Below, one piece after another: positions 16,126-24,310 of a DNA stretch of 36,800 nt. Source of the DNA: an uncultured Prevotella sp. (GTDB taxonomy: Bacteria; Bacteroidota; Bacteroidia; Bacteroidales; Bacteroidaceae); contig URLI01000020.1 in NCBI GenBank assembly GCA_900548585.1, positions 1 to 36,800 on the forward strand. Reading direction: 5' to 3'. Made by a program: the position numbers and the translations under genes. Under the pieces are notes generated by a model. It saw only the letters and a program-made list of their open reading frames with translations, was not told the DNA's origin and ran no database searches. Every line of letters starts with the position of its first letter. Position 1 is the stretch's first letter.

Positions 16126-17133
16126 ATGGTGAGGGGAACGGAGAGGAAACACTGGATTGACACCGTGAGGGGCATCTGCATGGTTGCCATACTGCTGTTC
16201 CACACGGAGATGTACTATGCCGGACGCGACATCACGCCATACCGCTGCTACGTCCACAACGCGCTGGCAACATTCTTCTTCATCTCTGGCTACCTGTTCT
16301 GCGGCGGCCGCGATGGCGGCGGCTTCCGTTTCGCGCACAAGGTGAAATCCATATCCAGGACGCTCATCATGCCGTATTTCATCTTCACGGGCATCGTCGG
16401 GGCGGTGAAGATTGCGGCGCGCCACGCCGCGCCGGCCGACATATTCATTGATATAATATCAGGGCGCGCGTCATGGTTCGTCGCGGCGCTCATCGTCGCA
16501 GAAATGTTACTTGCACTTGTGATGTTGATAACCCGTGGAAAAGCAACGTGGCTTTCAGCCGTGGCACTTCTGTCGTTTGCCACCGCGTTTGTTGTCGGCA
16601 ACAGACACAACCCTTCCCCGCTATTCTATGAACAAAACCTGTGGTATGCCAACGATGCCCTTCTCGCCACAGGCATAATGATTTGCGGCGTGTTCTACCG
16701 GCGGTGGGAACATCTTTTCAACCGTTTCAACACCATATCATATACATCCTTGTTGTTTGTTATTTTATTGATAATAAAAACATTTATTGTTATATATCAT
16801 GTTGATACCGTGATTGGCAGCATTGAAATATCCTGCATACCGATGTTCCTTGCCGACATTTGCGTGTCGGTCGCGTTCCTTGTCAGCCTTGGCAAACTGA
16901 TTGGCAGACTGCCGATGGTCGGCTGGACGGGGGCGCACTCGCTCGTTTACTATTTCTTCTGCGGCGCGGTGCCGTCCGTGGTGGCGCTGACATTCAACCG
17001 CGCAGGGTTTGGGTACAACCAATACTGGCAGGTGATTGCCGCGCTGGCGGCAACGTATGCTGCCTGCACAGCCATCGCCTTCGTGACCTACAGATACTTC
17101 CCCGCCCTCGTCGGCAAGCACGGGAGGGCATAA
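16126..17133 (+). CDS. Acyltransferase-3 family membrane protein
   Basis: A 335-aa integral membrane protein with about ten hydrophobic segments. The N-terminus RKHWIDTVRGICMVAILLFH places the family catalytic His at residue 26, and FFFISGYLFCGG follows at about 47-58, as in the acyltransferase-3 family (PF01757). Members acetylate or otherwise acylate sugars of LPS, O-antigen and exopolysaccharide. It lies 9 nt after porZ and is the last gene of the operon. Bases about 16735-16805 are strikingly AT-rich for this region and coincide with a transmembrane helix. The substrate is unknown. The position next to porZ suggests surface-glycan modification, which is inference. Confidence 0.85.
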   Translation: MVRGTERKHWIDTVRGICMVAILLFHTEMYYAGRDITPYRCYVHNALATFFFISGYLFCGGRDGGGFRFAHKVKSISRTLIMPYFIFTGIVGAVKIAARHAAPADIFIDIISGRASWFVAALIVAEMLLALVMLITRGKATWLSAVALLSFATAFVVGNRHNPSPLFYEQNLWYANDALLATGIMICGVFYRRWEHLFNRFNTISYTSLLFVILLIIKTFIVIYHVDTVIGSIEISCIPMFLADICVSVAFLVSLGKLIGRLPMVGWTGAHSLVYYFFCGAVPSVVALTFNRAGFGYNQYWQVIAALAATYAACTAIAFVTYRYFPALVGKHGRA

Positions 17134-17222
17134 TCCCCGCGCGCGGAACGCACAGCGGCGACAAGACACTAATTTCCGACGAAGAGCCATTCCCGGCAAA
17201 CCAAAAATCACTCCCTTTAATT

Positions 17223-17252
17223 TTGTATTGTCTGATGTTTCGCTTAACTTTG
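17223..17252 (+). promoter_or_regulatory. Promoter abutting the start codon of the WaaP-like kinase gene
   Basis: TTG (17223-17225), 19 nt and TAACTTTG (17245-17252), with only 5 nt (CAGCC) before ATG at 17258. Spacing equals that of the leuS promoter. The 16-nt string TAACTTTGCAGCCATG is identical to the one at 6399-6414. The mRNA is predicted to be leaderless or nearly so. Confidence 0.75.
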
Positions 17253-17257
17253 CAGCC

Positions 17258-18016
17258 ATGAAGACGAAAATGCTCATAAAACCAGAGTACGAGGGGCTGA
17301 GCCAATGGCTGAAGGAAATGCCGGCAAGGTTCCGCGACGACGGGCATGAGATTCACAACCTGCGCAACGTTATAAAGGTGATGGACGCGCCGGGAGGACT
17401 TGCGCTCAACGTCAAGCGCTATCACAAGCCGTGCTTCCCGAACTCGGTTATCTACTCGCTGGGCATAAGGAAAGCGAAGGGCCGCCGCGCGTTCGAGCAC
17501 CCTGCCGCGCTCGCCGCCGCAGGCATCGACACACCGGAGCCGGTGGCATACATCGAGCAGCGCACGGCGGGACTGATCGGCTTCTCGTTCTTCGTCAGCA
17601 TACACCGCAAGGACAGCCACACCATGTACGAGGTGGCAGGGAAGGACGGCGATGTGTATGAGGCTCTCATGGACGCGCTCGGGCGTTTCACCGCGCGCCT
17701 GCACGATGCGCAGATAATGCACCTCGACTACACACCGGGAAATATACTGTGGACGAGGGATGCCGGCGGCACGTTCCATTTCGCCCTCGTGGACACCAAC
17801 CGCATGCGCTTCGGCAAGGTGGGAATGCACGAGGGATGCGCCAACATGAGGAAAATGTGGGGCTCGCGCAGGTTGTTTGCCGTCATGGTGCGCAGCTATG
17901 CGCGCGCGCGGGGCTTCGACGGGAATGACTGCGAGAAGGAGGCGATGGCCCTGCGGCGCAAATTCTGGAGAAAATACAGGCACAAAGACAAACTTCCCTT
18001 CAAGATAGACGTGTAA
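17258..18016 (+). CDS. WaaP/Kdo-kinase-like protein kinase-fold protein
   Basis: A 252-aa protein with a eukaryotic-kinase-like fold related to LPS heptose or Kdo kinases. Visible motifs are a candidate ATP-binding Lys53 (NVKRY), Glu80, the catalytic loop HLDYTPGN (His155, Asp157, Asn162) and DTN with Asp179 in place of DFG for magnesium. Such enzymes phosphorylate core sugars of LPS on the cytoplasmic side, although homologues in Bacteroidales are not all characterised. The start at 17258 is set by the promoter directly upstream; an in-frame start 30 nt earlier would precede the predicted transcription start. The DUF5672 gene follows after 4 nt, so the two form an operon. It may act with the neighbouring glycan genes. 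Confidence 0.8.
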   Translation: MKTKMLIKPEYEGLSQWLKEMPARFRDDGHEIHNLRNVIKVMDAPGGLALNVKRYHKPCFPNSVIYSLGIRKAKGRRAFEHPAALAAAGIDTPEPVAYIEQRTAGLIGFSFFVSIHRKDSHTMYEVAGKDGDVYEALMDALGRFTARLHDAQIMHLDYTPGNILWTRDAGGTFHFALVDTNRMRFGKVGMHEGCANMRKMWGSRRLFAVMVRSYARARGFDGNDCEKEAMALRRKFWRKYRHKDKLPFKIDV

Positions 18017-18020
18017 GTAT

Positions 18021-18833
18021 ATGCCACGGCTGAAAGTAATAATACCGATTTACCGCGCCGCGCTGAAGGCGGAGGAGGCAGAGGCTCTCGACAACAACAT
18101 ACGGCGGCTGGCACGCCGCGACATCGTGCTGCTCAAGCCGCACGGACTTGACATATCGCACATAGAGGCGAAATACCCACAGGCGGAGACGCTCGGGGTG
18201 AGCACGGAGTGGCTCGGCACGAAGCGAGGCATCGCCGGGTATAACGCCATGATGATGTCGGCAGACTTCTACCGCATGTTCTCCGACACGGACTTCATAC
18301 TCGTGTGCCACACCGACGCGTGGATATTCCGCGATGACCTCGACCGGTGGATGGCGCAGCCCGTTGACCATGTTGCCGCGCCGTGGGTGACATGGCCGAT
18401 ATACTCGCACTTCCCATTCAGGCAGTTCATGGAGCTGCGGCGCAACATTGTCCCGGAAACAAGGATGCTGCGCAGCGACACCTACGGGCATGTGGGCAAC
18501 GGCGGCCTGTCGCTGCGCCGCGTCAGCGCGTTCATCGCGGCATGTGAGAACCACGCCGTCGAGGCGAGGGCATTCATCGAGGCGCGCAACTCGATGCACA
18601 ACGAGGATGTCTTCTTCGCGCTCGCCGCCACCGAGCTGCGCACGCCGTCCGTACGCGATGCCATGACCTTCGCCTTCGACGTAAAGCCTGCGGTGTGCTA
18701 CCGCGAAACAGGACGCCAGCTGCCAATGGGCTGCCACGGCTACCGCCACCGCAGCCGCTGGGGATTCTGGAAACGCTTCATCGAAAAGCATGACGGCGAA
18801 CGGGAGGGAAATGCCGACCAGACCAGCCGTTGA
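18021..18833 (+). CDS. DUF5672 family protein, probable glycosyltransferase-like
   Basis: A 270-aa cytoplasmic protein matching the DUF5672 pattern: an N-terminal beta-strand (LKVIIPIYR), the motif DFILVCHTDAWIF (about 91-103, with a TDA that could serve as a metal-binding acidic site), AAPWVTWPIYS, GNGGLSLRR, then HNEDVFFA and PMGCHGYRH near the C-terminus. These proteins are thought to have a GT-A-like fold and often lie in LPS or capsule loci, but no activity is established. It sits 4 nt after the kinase-like gene. The C-terminus is followed within 20 nt by an array of 22-bp repeats and then a strong terminator. Confidence 0.8.
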   Translation: MPRLKVIIPIYRAALKAEEAEALDNNIRRLARRDIVLLKPHGLDISHIEAKYPQAETLGVSTEWLGTKRGIAGYNAMMMSADFYRMFSDTDFILVCHTDAWIFRDDLDRWMAQPVDHVAAPWVTWPIYSHFPFRQFMELRRNIVPETRMLRSDTYGHVGNGGLSLRRVSAFIAACENHAVEARAFIEARNSMHNEDVFFALAATELRTPSVRDAMTFAFDVKPAVCYRETGRQLPMGCHGYRHRSRWGFWKRFIEKHDGEREGNADQTSR

Positions 18834-18849
18834 CTGCAAGCAAGACAGC

Positions 18850-18937
18850 AAACACGCCGTGTTTGCAACGTAAACTCGCCGTATTTGCAAACCAAACACG
18901 CCGTATTTGCAACATAAACACGCCGTATTTGCAACGG
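18850..18937 (+). repeat. Array of four 22-bp tandem repeats
   Basis: Four head-to-tail units start at 18850, 18872, 18894 and 18916, each exactly 22 nt. The consensus is AAACACGCCGTATTTGCAAC plus two variable bases. Unit 1 has CCGTGTTT instead of CCGTATTT; unit 2 has CTCGCC. The same unit occurs inverted at 28646-28733. Confidence 0.9.
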
Positions 18938-19090
18938 TGGAGATGATGCGTTGGCGCAGCAACACGCGCTCTATGGCTGCGGACAGCCAATCGGCGTGAG
19001 TGATCCCAACGATCAAAGGCTATACCTTTATCGCCTGAAACCGGCTTTGCCCACGGTGGAGGAAGTTGGCGAGGAAATAAGACGGAATGG

Positions 19091-19130
19091 AAAAGGTCAG
19101 TGTCGTAATGACCGGTTCTGGATTATTGCA
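19091..19130 (+). repeat. Dispersed intergenic repeat, copy B
   Basis: Same orientation as copy A. The string GTCAGTGTCGTAATGACCGG is followed by TTCTGGATTATTGCA. It ends where the 19129-19164 hairpin begins. Confidence 0.6.
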
Positions 19131-19164
19131 AAGGGGATGCGCCGTTCGTGGCGCATCCCCTTTG
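19129..19164. terminator. Bidirectional terminator between convergent genes
   Basis: Perfect 15-bp inverted repeat (19129-19143 and 19150-19164) with a 6-nt loop, GTTCGT. A short A-rich side and T-rich side are part of the stem. It lies between the ends of the DUF5672 gene and the 1605-aa surface protein gene, so it can stop transcription from both sides. Confidence 0.85.
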
Positions 19165-19192
19165 TTGAAAGGTTTCCCGTGATGGAACGGGC

Positions 19193-22100
19193 TTATTTCA
19201 GAATGACTTTCCTGCCGTCAACGACATAGATCTGTCCACGCTTAAGCTTGCCCGTGTCGCCGTCGGTACTGACGAGGCGGCCGTTCAGGTCGTAGACCTT
19301 CTTGCCTGCAAGTTCGTCGGCATGTATGCCGCCGACTGCCACGGTTTCGTCCTTCTCCAGATTGAAGTCAATCTTCATGTCCTCGGTCAGCGACATGATG
19401 TGCAGGGCATCGCCGACATACCCCGTCTTGCGCGCGCTGACTGTGGCTTGCTCCTCCGAGGCTTCGACCATCATCTCATATTTTCCCTCCGCATCGCTGT
19501 GCACGGTGACTTCGGTGCCGGTGCCTCTGGAGTAGGACACTGTTGCACCCTCTATCGGCTCGCTGGTATCCATGTCGCGCACAACGCCATAGATTCTCTT
19601 GCTGATTGTCTCGAGCGAGAAGTTCTGCTCCACGTCGGCAGAGACCGCATTGAGTTCTGCCTCGCCGTCTACAAAGCCGTCTGCCGTGGCGACCAACTTG
19701 TAGTCTGCGTCGAGCCGCCGCACCTTTAGGCTGTAATGCCCGGAAGCGTCTGTCGCCGCAGTCTTGACGACATTGCCGTCAGCATCCTTCAGCGTCACCT
19801 CCGCGCCATCGATCGCACTGTCGTCTCTTGCGGAAGCGACCTTGCCGCTCACCGTCGCAGACTTGCGGAGCGCGACGTCCTTGACCATTCCATCCTCGAC
19901 CTTGCCTACCTGCACGGTCCTGACCTCATAGTCCTCGGTTGCCTCAACCTCAAGCACATAGTCCTCGAGCTGTGTCTGCTTGACATTGACCTCATACTTG
20001 CCGTCGTCGCCGGTGGTCGTCTCGTAAAGCACGTCGCCGCTCTTCATCCTTACAGACGCGCCCTTCACAGGCTGTGATGTCTGTGCGTCGGCAACGGTTC
20101 CCGTAACGTTGCACCCGACAGCCACCGTGAAGAATGCCACGGGGGTGTTGTTCATTTTTGTCGCGTCGATATCCTCTGGCGGCGTGTTGTCTTTCTGGCC
20201 ATTATAGGCAGTGTTGTAGTTTGCGTCAAGCGCGAACGTACTGCCGCCGGTCCAGTTGTCAGAGCTCTTCTCGAATATTATGCGCACGCCATTGATGCCG
20301 TCAAACACTATTGGCTTGTCGCCAAAGTCAAGTTCTATCTCGGTGAGTTTGGGATTAGCGGTGGAGACTCCCTCTGGCGCGAAGTTCTCGTAGACCTTGT
20401 CAACCACGGCATGGTTCATGCTTTCTTTCGCCTCTGCCTTGGCACTGGCAGACATCGCCATGACGCTGGACGGGCCGCCTTCCACTGTTCCCACCCATGC
20501 GTTAAGGGTGAATGACAGTCCCGGTTTCGGTGAAGTGGCCCACATATTGTACTTTACCTTGGATATAACCCCGCCTACCGGCACTCCGTATTTCTTCAGC
20601 ATGTCCGGTGTGTATACAATCACGCTCGTGGAGTTGTTGAAGTACATGTTCACCGGGAGGTCCGTGGAGTTCTTGGTGCTGTCGCAAATCTGGACAATTC
20701 CGCCGTCCGCCTCTGCGTTTATAACAATGTCTGCCGTCGCGGTTGCTGACCTGTAGCCGTCCTTGACGAACTCGATGTATGCCGGGAATGTTCCCTCTGC
20801 ATGTGGCGTGAACGAGAATGTGAAGTCTGCGCCCTTGCCCTTGGCCACCTCCACGGCATCTGCCTCGGCCACCACCTCGTTGCCGACATACAGTTTGGCT
20901 GTGTAGGAGCCGCCTGCAATGTCTTCCGTGGTGTAGTTTGTCACCTTGGCGCTGGCTCTGTAAGCGTAGTTCACCACGCCCGTCTGCGGTATGTCGGCGC
21001 TCTCAATGAAGAGTCCCTTCGCGGCTTCCAGTTCCAGGTTCTTTCCGCTGACCGAGCCGCCGCTCACGTTGATGTTTTCCATTGCCGGGTTATATCCGCT
21101 GGCAAAAGCCTTCAGCACATAATCCAGTTCTGGCTTCATTATCTTCATGGAGTACTTGCCCTCGCTGTCGGTGCTTGTGCTGTAAACCACTCCGCCGCAT
21201 GTTGCCGACACGGAAGCACCGCTTATTGGCTGTTTCGTTTCCTTGTCTGTCACCACTCCGCTCACGCCCGGTGCCTCTGCCTGCATGCCTAAGTAAATCA
21301 CGGGCAGTATGACTGGCTGTTCGTTGTATGTTGCAGTGGAAGCCGGTTTCCATTCCGCAGCGTCCAAATCGCCCGTGTCCGCTCCCCGGCGGATGGTCTT
21401 CAGTGTCATTCCGCATTCGCTGTAGTCCACGCCGAACGACATGTTGTAGCTGCTTGACGACGTGCGTACGTTGACCACGAGGTTGCCGCCCTTGTATTCG
21501 TATGGCACGGGCAAATTCAGTGTCACGAGATTATCGTGTGCGTTTGCCCCGGATGTGTGCCGCAGCTCGACACTCCCGTTGAACACTTCGGTCAATGTGG
21601 TGTTGTCTATTGGCGTGATCGGCGTTGCGAACTCTGTCATCTCGGTCTCGCCGAGCCACACCTTCATGTCAAAGATGTTGTCGCGTGTCGAGGTGTTGTT
21701 GCCTCGGTATGTGATGCTTGCTATCTTTTGCCCTGCTTCGATGCCGTTAAGGTCGGACTTCGAGTAGATGGACTGCGCTTCGCTTTTGTTGAAATAGAGG
21801 CCTATCGGCGCGGTGTTGCTGCTTCCTGCCGCCGGGCCTCCGGCCTCGACGATGCTTTCAAACACCTCTTCGTTTATATTTACGCCAGACTTTGCGGAAG
21901 AGGCTTCGTATCCGTCGTTAAAGACGATCTTGACCATTGCCTCGAATGTCCCGGCGGCATGCGGCGTCACGTCGATGCTCAGGTCTGCCGCCTCGCCCGG
22001 TGCGAGTGTCTGCCCGGCAATCTCCTTCACGACATTGTCACCGAAGAGGACCTTGACAACATAGCCTTCGCCCTTTTCTTCCTTTGGCAGCATGTTCCGC

Positions 22101-24010
22101 GTGTTGACGGATATGTTCATGCTGCTGTTGACGAAACCATTTTCGGGTATCTTGGCATTGACAAATATGTCGTGTTCCTTCTCCACCTTCTTCGGGCCGA
22201 TTATGTTGTCAACATATACCGGCTTGTTGTTTCCGCCCTCTATGGCGACATAGTACTGTCCCGCCGGGATGTTGGTTATTGTGTACCTCAGGAATTCCTT
22301 GCCGTACTTAGGGGCATCAGCGTCGGACAAGAGATCCTCGGCAGGTGTTCCGCTTGCAGTGCTCAGCGTGCGGACCAGCTGCCAGTCGATGCGGTCTGGC
22401 GAGTAGTAAACCTTTATTTCCCCCTCGCTGCTGTAGTAGCGGGCGGCGTCGAAGCTGAAAGTATTTCCCGCCCCGAAGTCGAGCTGCGGCGTGATCATCT
22501 TGAACGGGCCGTGCGACTTTTCGCTGTAGTCGGTCTTCATGTAGGCGTTCTTCTTGTTTCCCGGATAGCCAGCATCGTTCTGGTTGTCCGTTATCCATCC
22601 ATATTCGGAATAGTCCTCCTTGAACTTTTCCGCAATCATTCCGATTGTGGACTCCTTTGTTTCGAAGTCAACGAAGTACTCATCCGCCCCGGCAATCACC
22701 GCCTTCAGTCTCAGCGTTGTCTCGCCGGCGTTGCTCTTTATCACGAAGTCGCCTTCCCTTGTGCCGGCGGTCTCTGTGGTTGCGATGCAGAATCTCAATG
22801 TGTCGTGCGGTGCGACGGTCTGTGCCGCGAGCGTGGACGTGAATCCCTCCGGCACCGTCACGCTCTGTATCTCAAGCGGTGACGCGCCTTTGTCCACGAT
22901 TATCATTTCCTGCGTCAATGCCGTTCGCGACGCGCCTAAATACATCTTGTCTCCGTCATTGTATTTCTTGGTGGCGTTGTCCACCTTTGTCAGCAGCTCG
23001 ATAACCGGCGCGTATGGCACGACTGTCACGTTCTTGGTTTCCTTGTATGTATCGGTGACATCCTCGTAGATCCTGAATTTTATGCCGCCGGCTGCCGCCT
23101 CTGGGCAATCTGCCCTGTTGAGCGTGCCGGTGAGCGTCAGTTCTCCCGAGGTGCCGTTAATGGCGAGGTCTTCCCCGACAGGCACAGTGGCGACGAGCTG
23201 GTGGTCCGCCTTGTCAGCGCCTCCGTCATTGTTTACTTTGTAAAGTGAAACGCTGTAGTTCTCTGTTGCGGATGTAAGGTCGAAATCGCCATTGTTCGTC
23301 ACGGTGGTCTTGAATGTCACTGTGAATTTCCCATCGGCATTTTCATCAACCGACTGGTCTGTGTCTGGGATGATGTCGTTGACCTTTAGGCTTTCCGTTT
23401 TCTTGAAGTTTGCTGATGATGCCGTGAAGTCGTCAATGTAGCAGTCTGACATCCTGATGCCTATGTATGTGTAGTCGGTGAGTTCTGGCAGGATGTATTC
23501 CACGAAGTCGTCAGTGTTCGGGGTAGCCAGCGATGTGGCGGCAATGGCGAGCGACCTCTCCCATTTGTCTCCGTTTTTCCTCATCGTGTAGAACTCGATC
23601 TTGCCGCCATACTTTGACTTCTTCATCTTTACGGTCACGGTTCCCTTTACGAGCGGCGTTACAAGGTAATCCCATATTTCGAGGTAGTCGCTCTCCCACG
23701 AGTCGTAGAAAAGTGCCGCCCCGGCCTCCAGGCATCCGGAATTGCCAACGCCGTTTGTCTTGTTGTAGATGTATGGAACGTAGGTGGGGGTATTGTTATA
23801 GCCTGTCTCCAGCATCCCCACGAGGTGTCCCCAGCCCGTGCTTACTATGAAGTCACGGTCTGCGTCTCCATACTTGCTTGTGTTTGTGACTATCGGTGTT
23901 TCGAAATCCACCTTGTAGTCGCTGACGATCACGTCCTCGGTCTTGGCATTGCCGTACAGGCCTGTCAGCAGCCCGAAGAGCATGAGTAAATAAGCTTTTA
24001 TATTTTTCAT
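19193..24010 (-). CDS. Large T9SS-sorted surface protein with four carboxypeptidase-regulatory-like domains
   Basis: A 1605-aa protein beginning at the ATG at 24010 with a signal peptide (MKNIKAYLLMLFGLLTGLYG). The N-terminal third contains two jelly-roll-like segments opening with VDFETP and VDFETKES, resembling choice-of-anchor J modules. Two CARDB-like beta-sandwich regions follow (each with an NGFVNSS or TGVVNYA start and a TPHA-GTF motif). Four carboxypeptidase-regulatory-like domains begin near residues 914 (SGVVTDKETKQPISGASV), 1300, 1384 and 1468. The end, KVYDLNGRLV then GQIYVVDGRKVILK, is a T9SS C-terminal sorting signal. No catalytic domain is visible, so an adhesive or scaffold role is likely. 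A promoter lies at 24097-24127. Confidence 0.85.
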   Translation of the reverse strand: MKNIKAYLLMLFGLLTGLYGNAKTEDVIVSDYKVDFETPIVTNTSKYGDADRDFIVSTGWGHLVGMLETGYNNTPTYVPYIYNKTNGVGNSGCLEAGAALFYDSWESDYLEIWDYLVTPLVKGTVTVKMKKSKYGGKIEFYTMRKNGDKWERSLAIAATSLATPNTDDFVEYILPELTDYTYIGIRMSDCYIDDFTASSANFKKTESLKVNDIIPDTDQSVDENADGKFTVTFKTTVTNNGDFDLTSATENYSVSLYKVNNDGGADKADHQLVATVPVGEDLAINGTSGELTLTGTLNRADCPEAAAGGIKFRIYEDVTDTYKETKNVTVVPYAPVIELLTKVDNATKKYNDGDKMYLGASRTALTQEMIIVDKGASPLEIQSVTVPEGFTSTLAAQTVAPHDTLRFCIATTETAGTREGDFVIKSNAGETTLRLKAVIAGADEYFVDFETKESTIGMIAEKFKEDYSEYGWITDNQNDAGYPGNKKNAYMKTDYSEKSHGPFKMITPQLDFGAGNTFSFDAARYYSSEGEIKVYYSPDRIDWQLVRTLSTASGTPAEDLLSDADAPKYGKEFLRYTITNIPAGQYYVAIEGGNNKPVYVDNIIGPKKVEKEHDIFVNAKIPENGFVNSSMNISVNTRNMLPKEEKGEGYVVKVLFGDNVVKEIAGQTLAPGEAADLSIDVTPHAAGTFEAMVKIVFNDGYEASSAKSGVNINEEVFESIVEAGGPAAGSSNTAPIGLYFNKSEAQSIYSKSDLNGIEAGQKIASITYRGNNTSTRDNIFDMKVWLGETEMTEFATPITPIDNTTLTEVFNGSVELRHTSGANAHDNLVTLNLPVPYEYKGGNLVVNVRTSSSSYNMSFGVDYSECGMTLKTIRRGADTGDLDAAEWKPASTATYNEQPVILPVIYLGMQAEAPGVSGVVTDKETKQPISGASVSATCGGVVYSTSTDSEGKYSMKIMKPELDYVLKAFASGYNPAMENINVSGGSVSGKNLELEAAKGLFIESADIPQTGVVNYAYRASAKVTNYTTEDIAGGSYTAKLYVGNEVVAEADAVEVAKGKGADFTFSFTPHAEGTFPAYIEFVKDGYRSATATADIVINAEADGGIVQICDSTKNSTDLPVNMYFNNSTSVIVYTPDMLKKYGVPVGGVISKVKYNMWATSPKPGLSFTLNAWVGTVEGGPSSVMAMSASAKAEAKESMNHAVVDKVYENFAPEGVSTANPKLTEIELDFGDKPIVFDGINGVRIIFEKSSDNWTGGSTFALDANYNTAYNGQKDNTPPEDIDATKMNNTPVAFFTVAVGCNVTGTVADAQTSQPVKGASVRMKSGDVLYETTTGDDGKYEVNVKQTQLEDYVLEVEATEDYEVRTVQVGKVEDGMVKDVALRKSATVSGKVASARDDSAIDGAEVTLKDADGNVVKTAATDASGHYSLKVRRLDADYKLVATADGFVDGEAELNAVSADVEQNFSLETISKRIYGVVRDMDTSEPIEGATVSYSRGTGTEVTVHSDAEGKYEMMVEASEEQATVSARKTGYVGDALHIMSLTEDMKIDFNLEKDETVAVGGIHADELAGKKVYDLNGRLVSTDGDTGKLKRGQIYVVDGRKVILK

Positions 24011-24096
24011 AAGCAGTGATATATAAAGGTAAATAAACATGAATATACTTAACTGTGTCCATAAGTATGGACGAGGACCGTTTCTGCAACGGTCTG

Positions 24097-24127
24097 CAAG
24101 ATTATCCCCAATCGGTCATTACGGCAA
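24097..24127 (-). promoter_or_regulatory. Probable promoter of the 1605-aa surface protein gene
   Basis: On the minus strand, TTG (24127-24125), 20 nt, then TAATCTTG (24104-24097), one mismatch from TAnnTTTG. The -33 element lies within dispersed repeat copy C. The expected leader is about 80 nt. Confidence 0.5.
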
Positions 24128-24153
24128 TGGTTTTCCCATTTCTGCTTGGCTGT
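24106..24153 (-). repeat. Dispersed intergenic repeat, copy C
   Basis: Plus-strand sequence begins CCCCAATCGGTCATTACGGC. It matches copy D (32189-32236) at about 35 of 45 positions by eye, with the same order of blocks (CATTAC, GCA, TTTT, ATTT, CTTGGC). In the A/B orientation it lies on the minus strand. Confidence 0.7.
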
Positions 24154-24193
24154 CAGTTCTGGCTCTAATGGCCGGTTTGGGATTGTGTTTGTT

Positions 24194-24242
24194 AACAAGA
24201 AAGGGGGCTTCTCCCCGGCGGGGAGGAACTCCCTTTCTTGTT
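24194..24242 (-). terminator. Terminator of the 409-aa cargo gene
   Basis: An outer 12-bp stem (AACAAGAAAGGG at 24194-24205 with its complement at 24231-24242) encloses an inner 6-bp stem (CTCCCC/GGGGAG, 24211-24225). It lies about 70 nt past the stop codon of the minus-strand gene at 24311. Confidence 0.75.
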
Positions 24243-24310
24243 CGTGTCAGGCAGACCTCAAGAGCAGCCGCATGATGCGGACTGTTCTCGAAAATCCCGC
24301 AATCATTGTG

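Larger units (their letters stand above)
18834..19192. other. Intergenic stretch with repeat array, dispersed repeat and terminator
   Basis: This 359-bp stretch lies between convergent genes. It holds the 22-bp repeat array (18850-18937), copy B of a dispersed repeat (about 19091-19130) and a bidirectional hairpin (19129-19164). I see no supportable gene. The open frames through the array exist because a 22-bp period cycles through all three frames. Confidence 0.6.
24011..24310. other. Intergenic stretch between two T9SS cargo genes
   Basis: This 300-bp gap contains a promoter for the downstream gene (24097-24127), copy C of the dispersed repeat (24106-24153) overlapping that promoter, and the terminator of the upstream gene (24194-24242). 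I see no gene in it. Confidence 0.7.

Noticed and set aside
18850..18937. CRISPR array
   Set aside because: The units are directly adjacent with no unique spacers, the period is only 22 nt, and no cas gene is nearby.
18951..19229. Plus-strand open frame between convergent genes
   Set aside because: It starts with a rare TTG, contains the bidirectional terminator and overlaps the end of a well-supported minus-strand gene.
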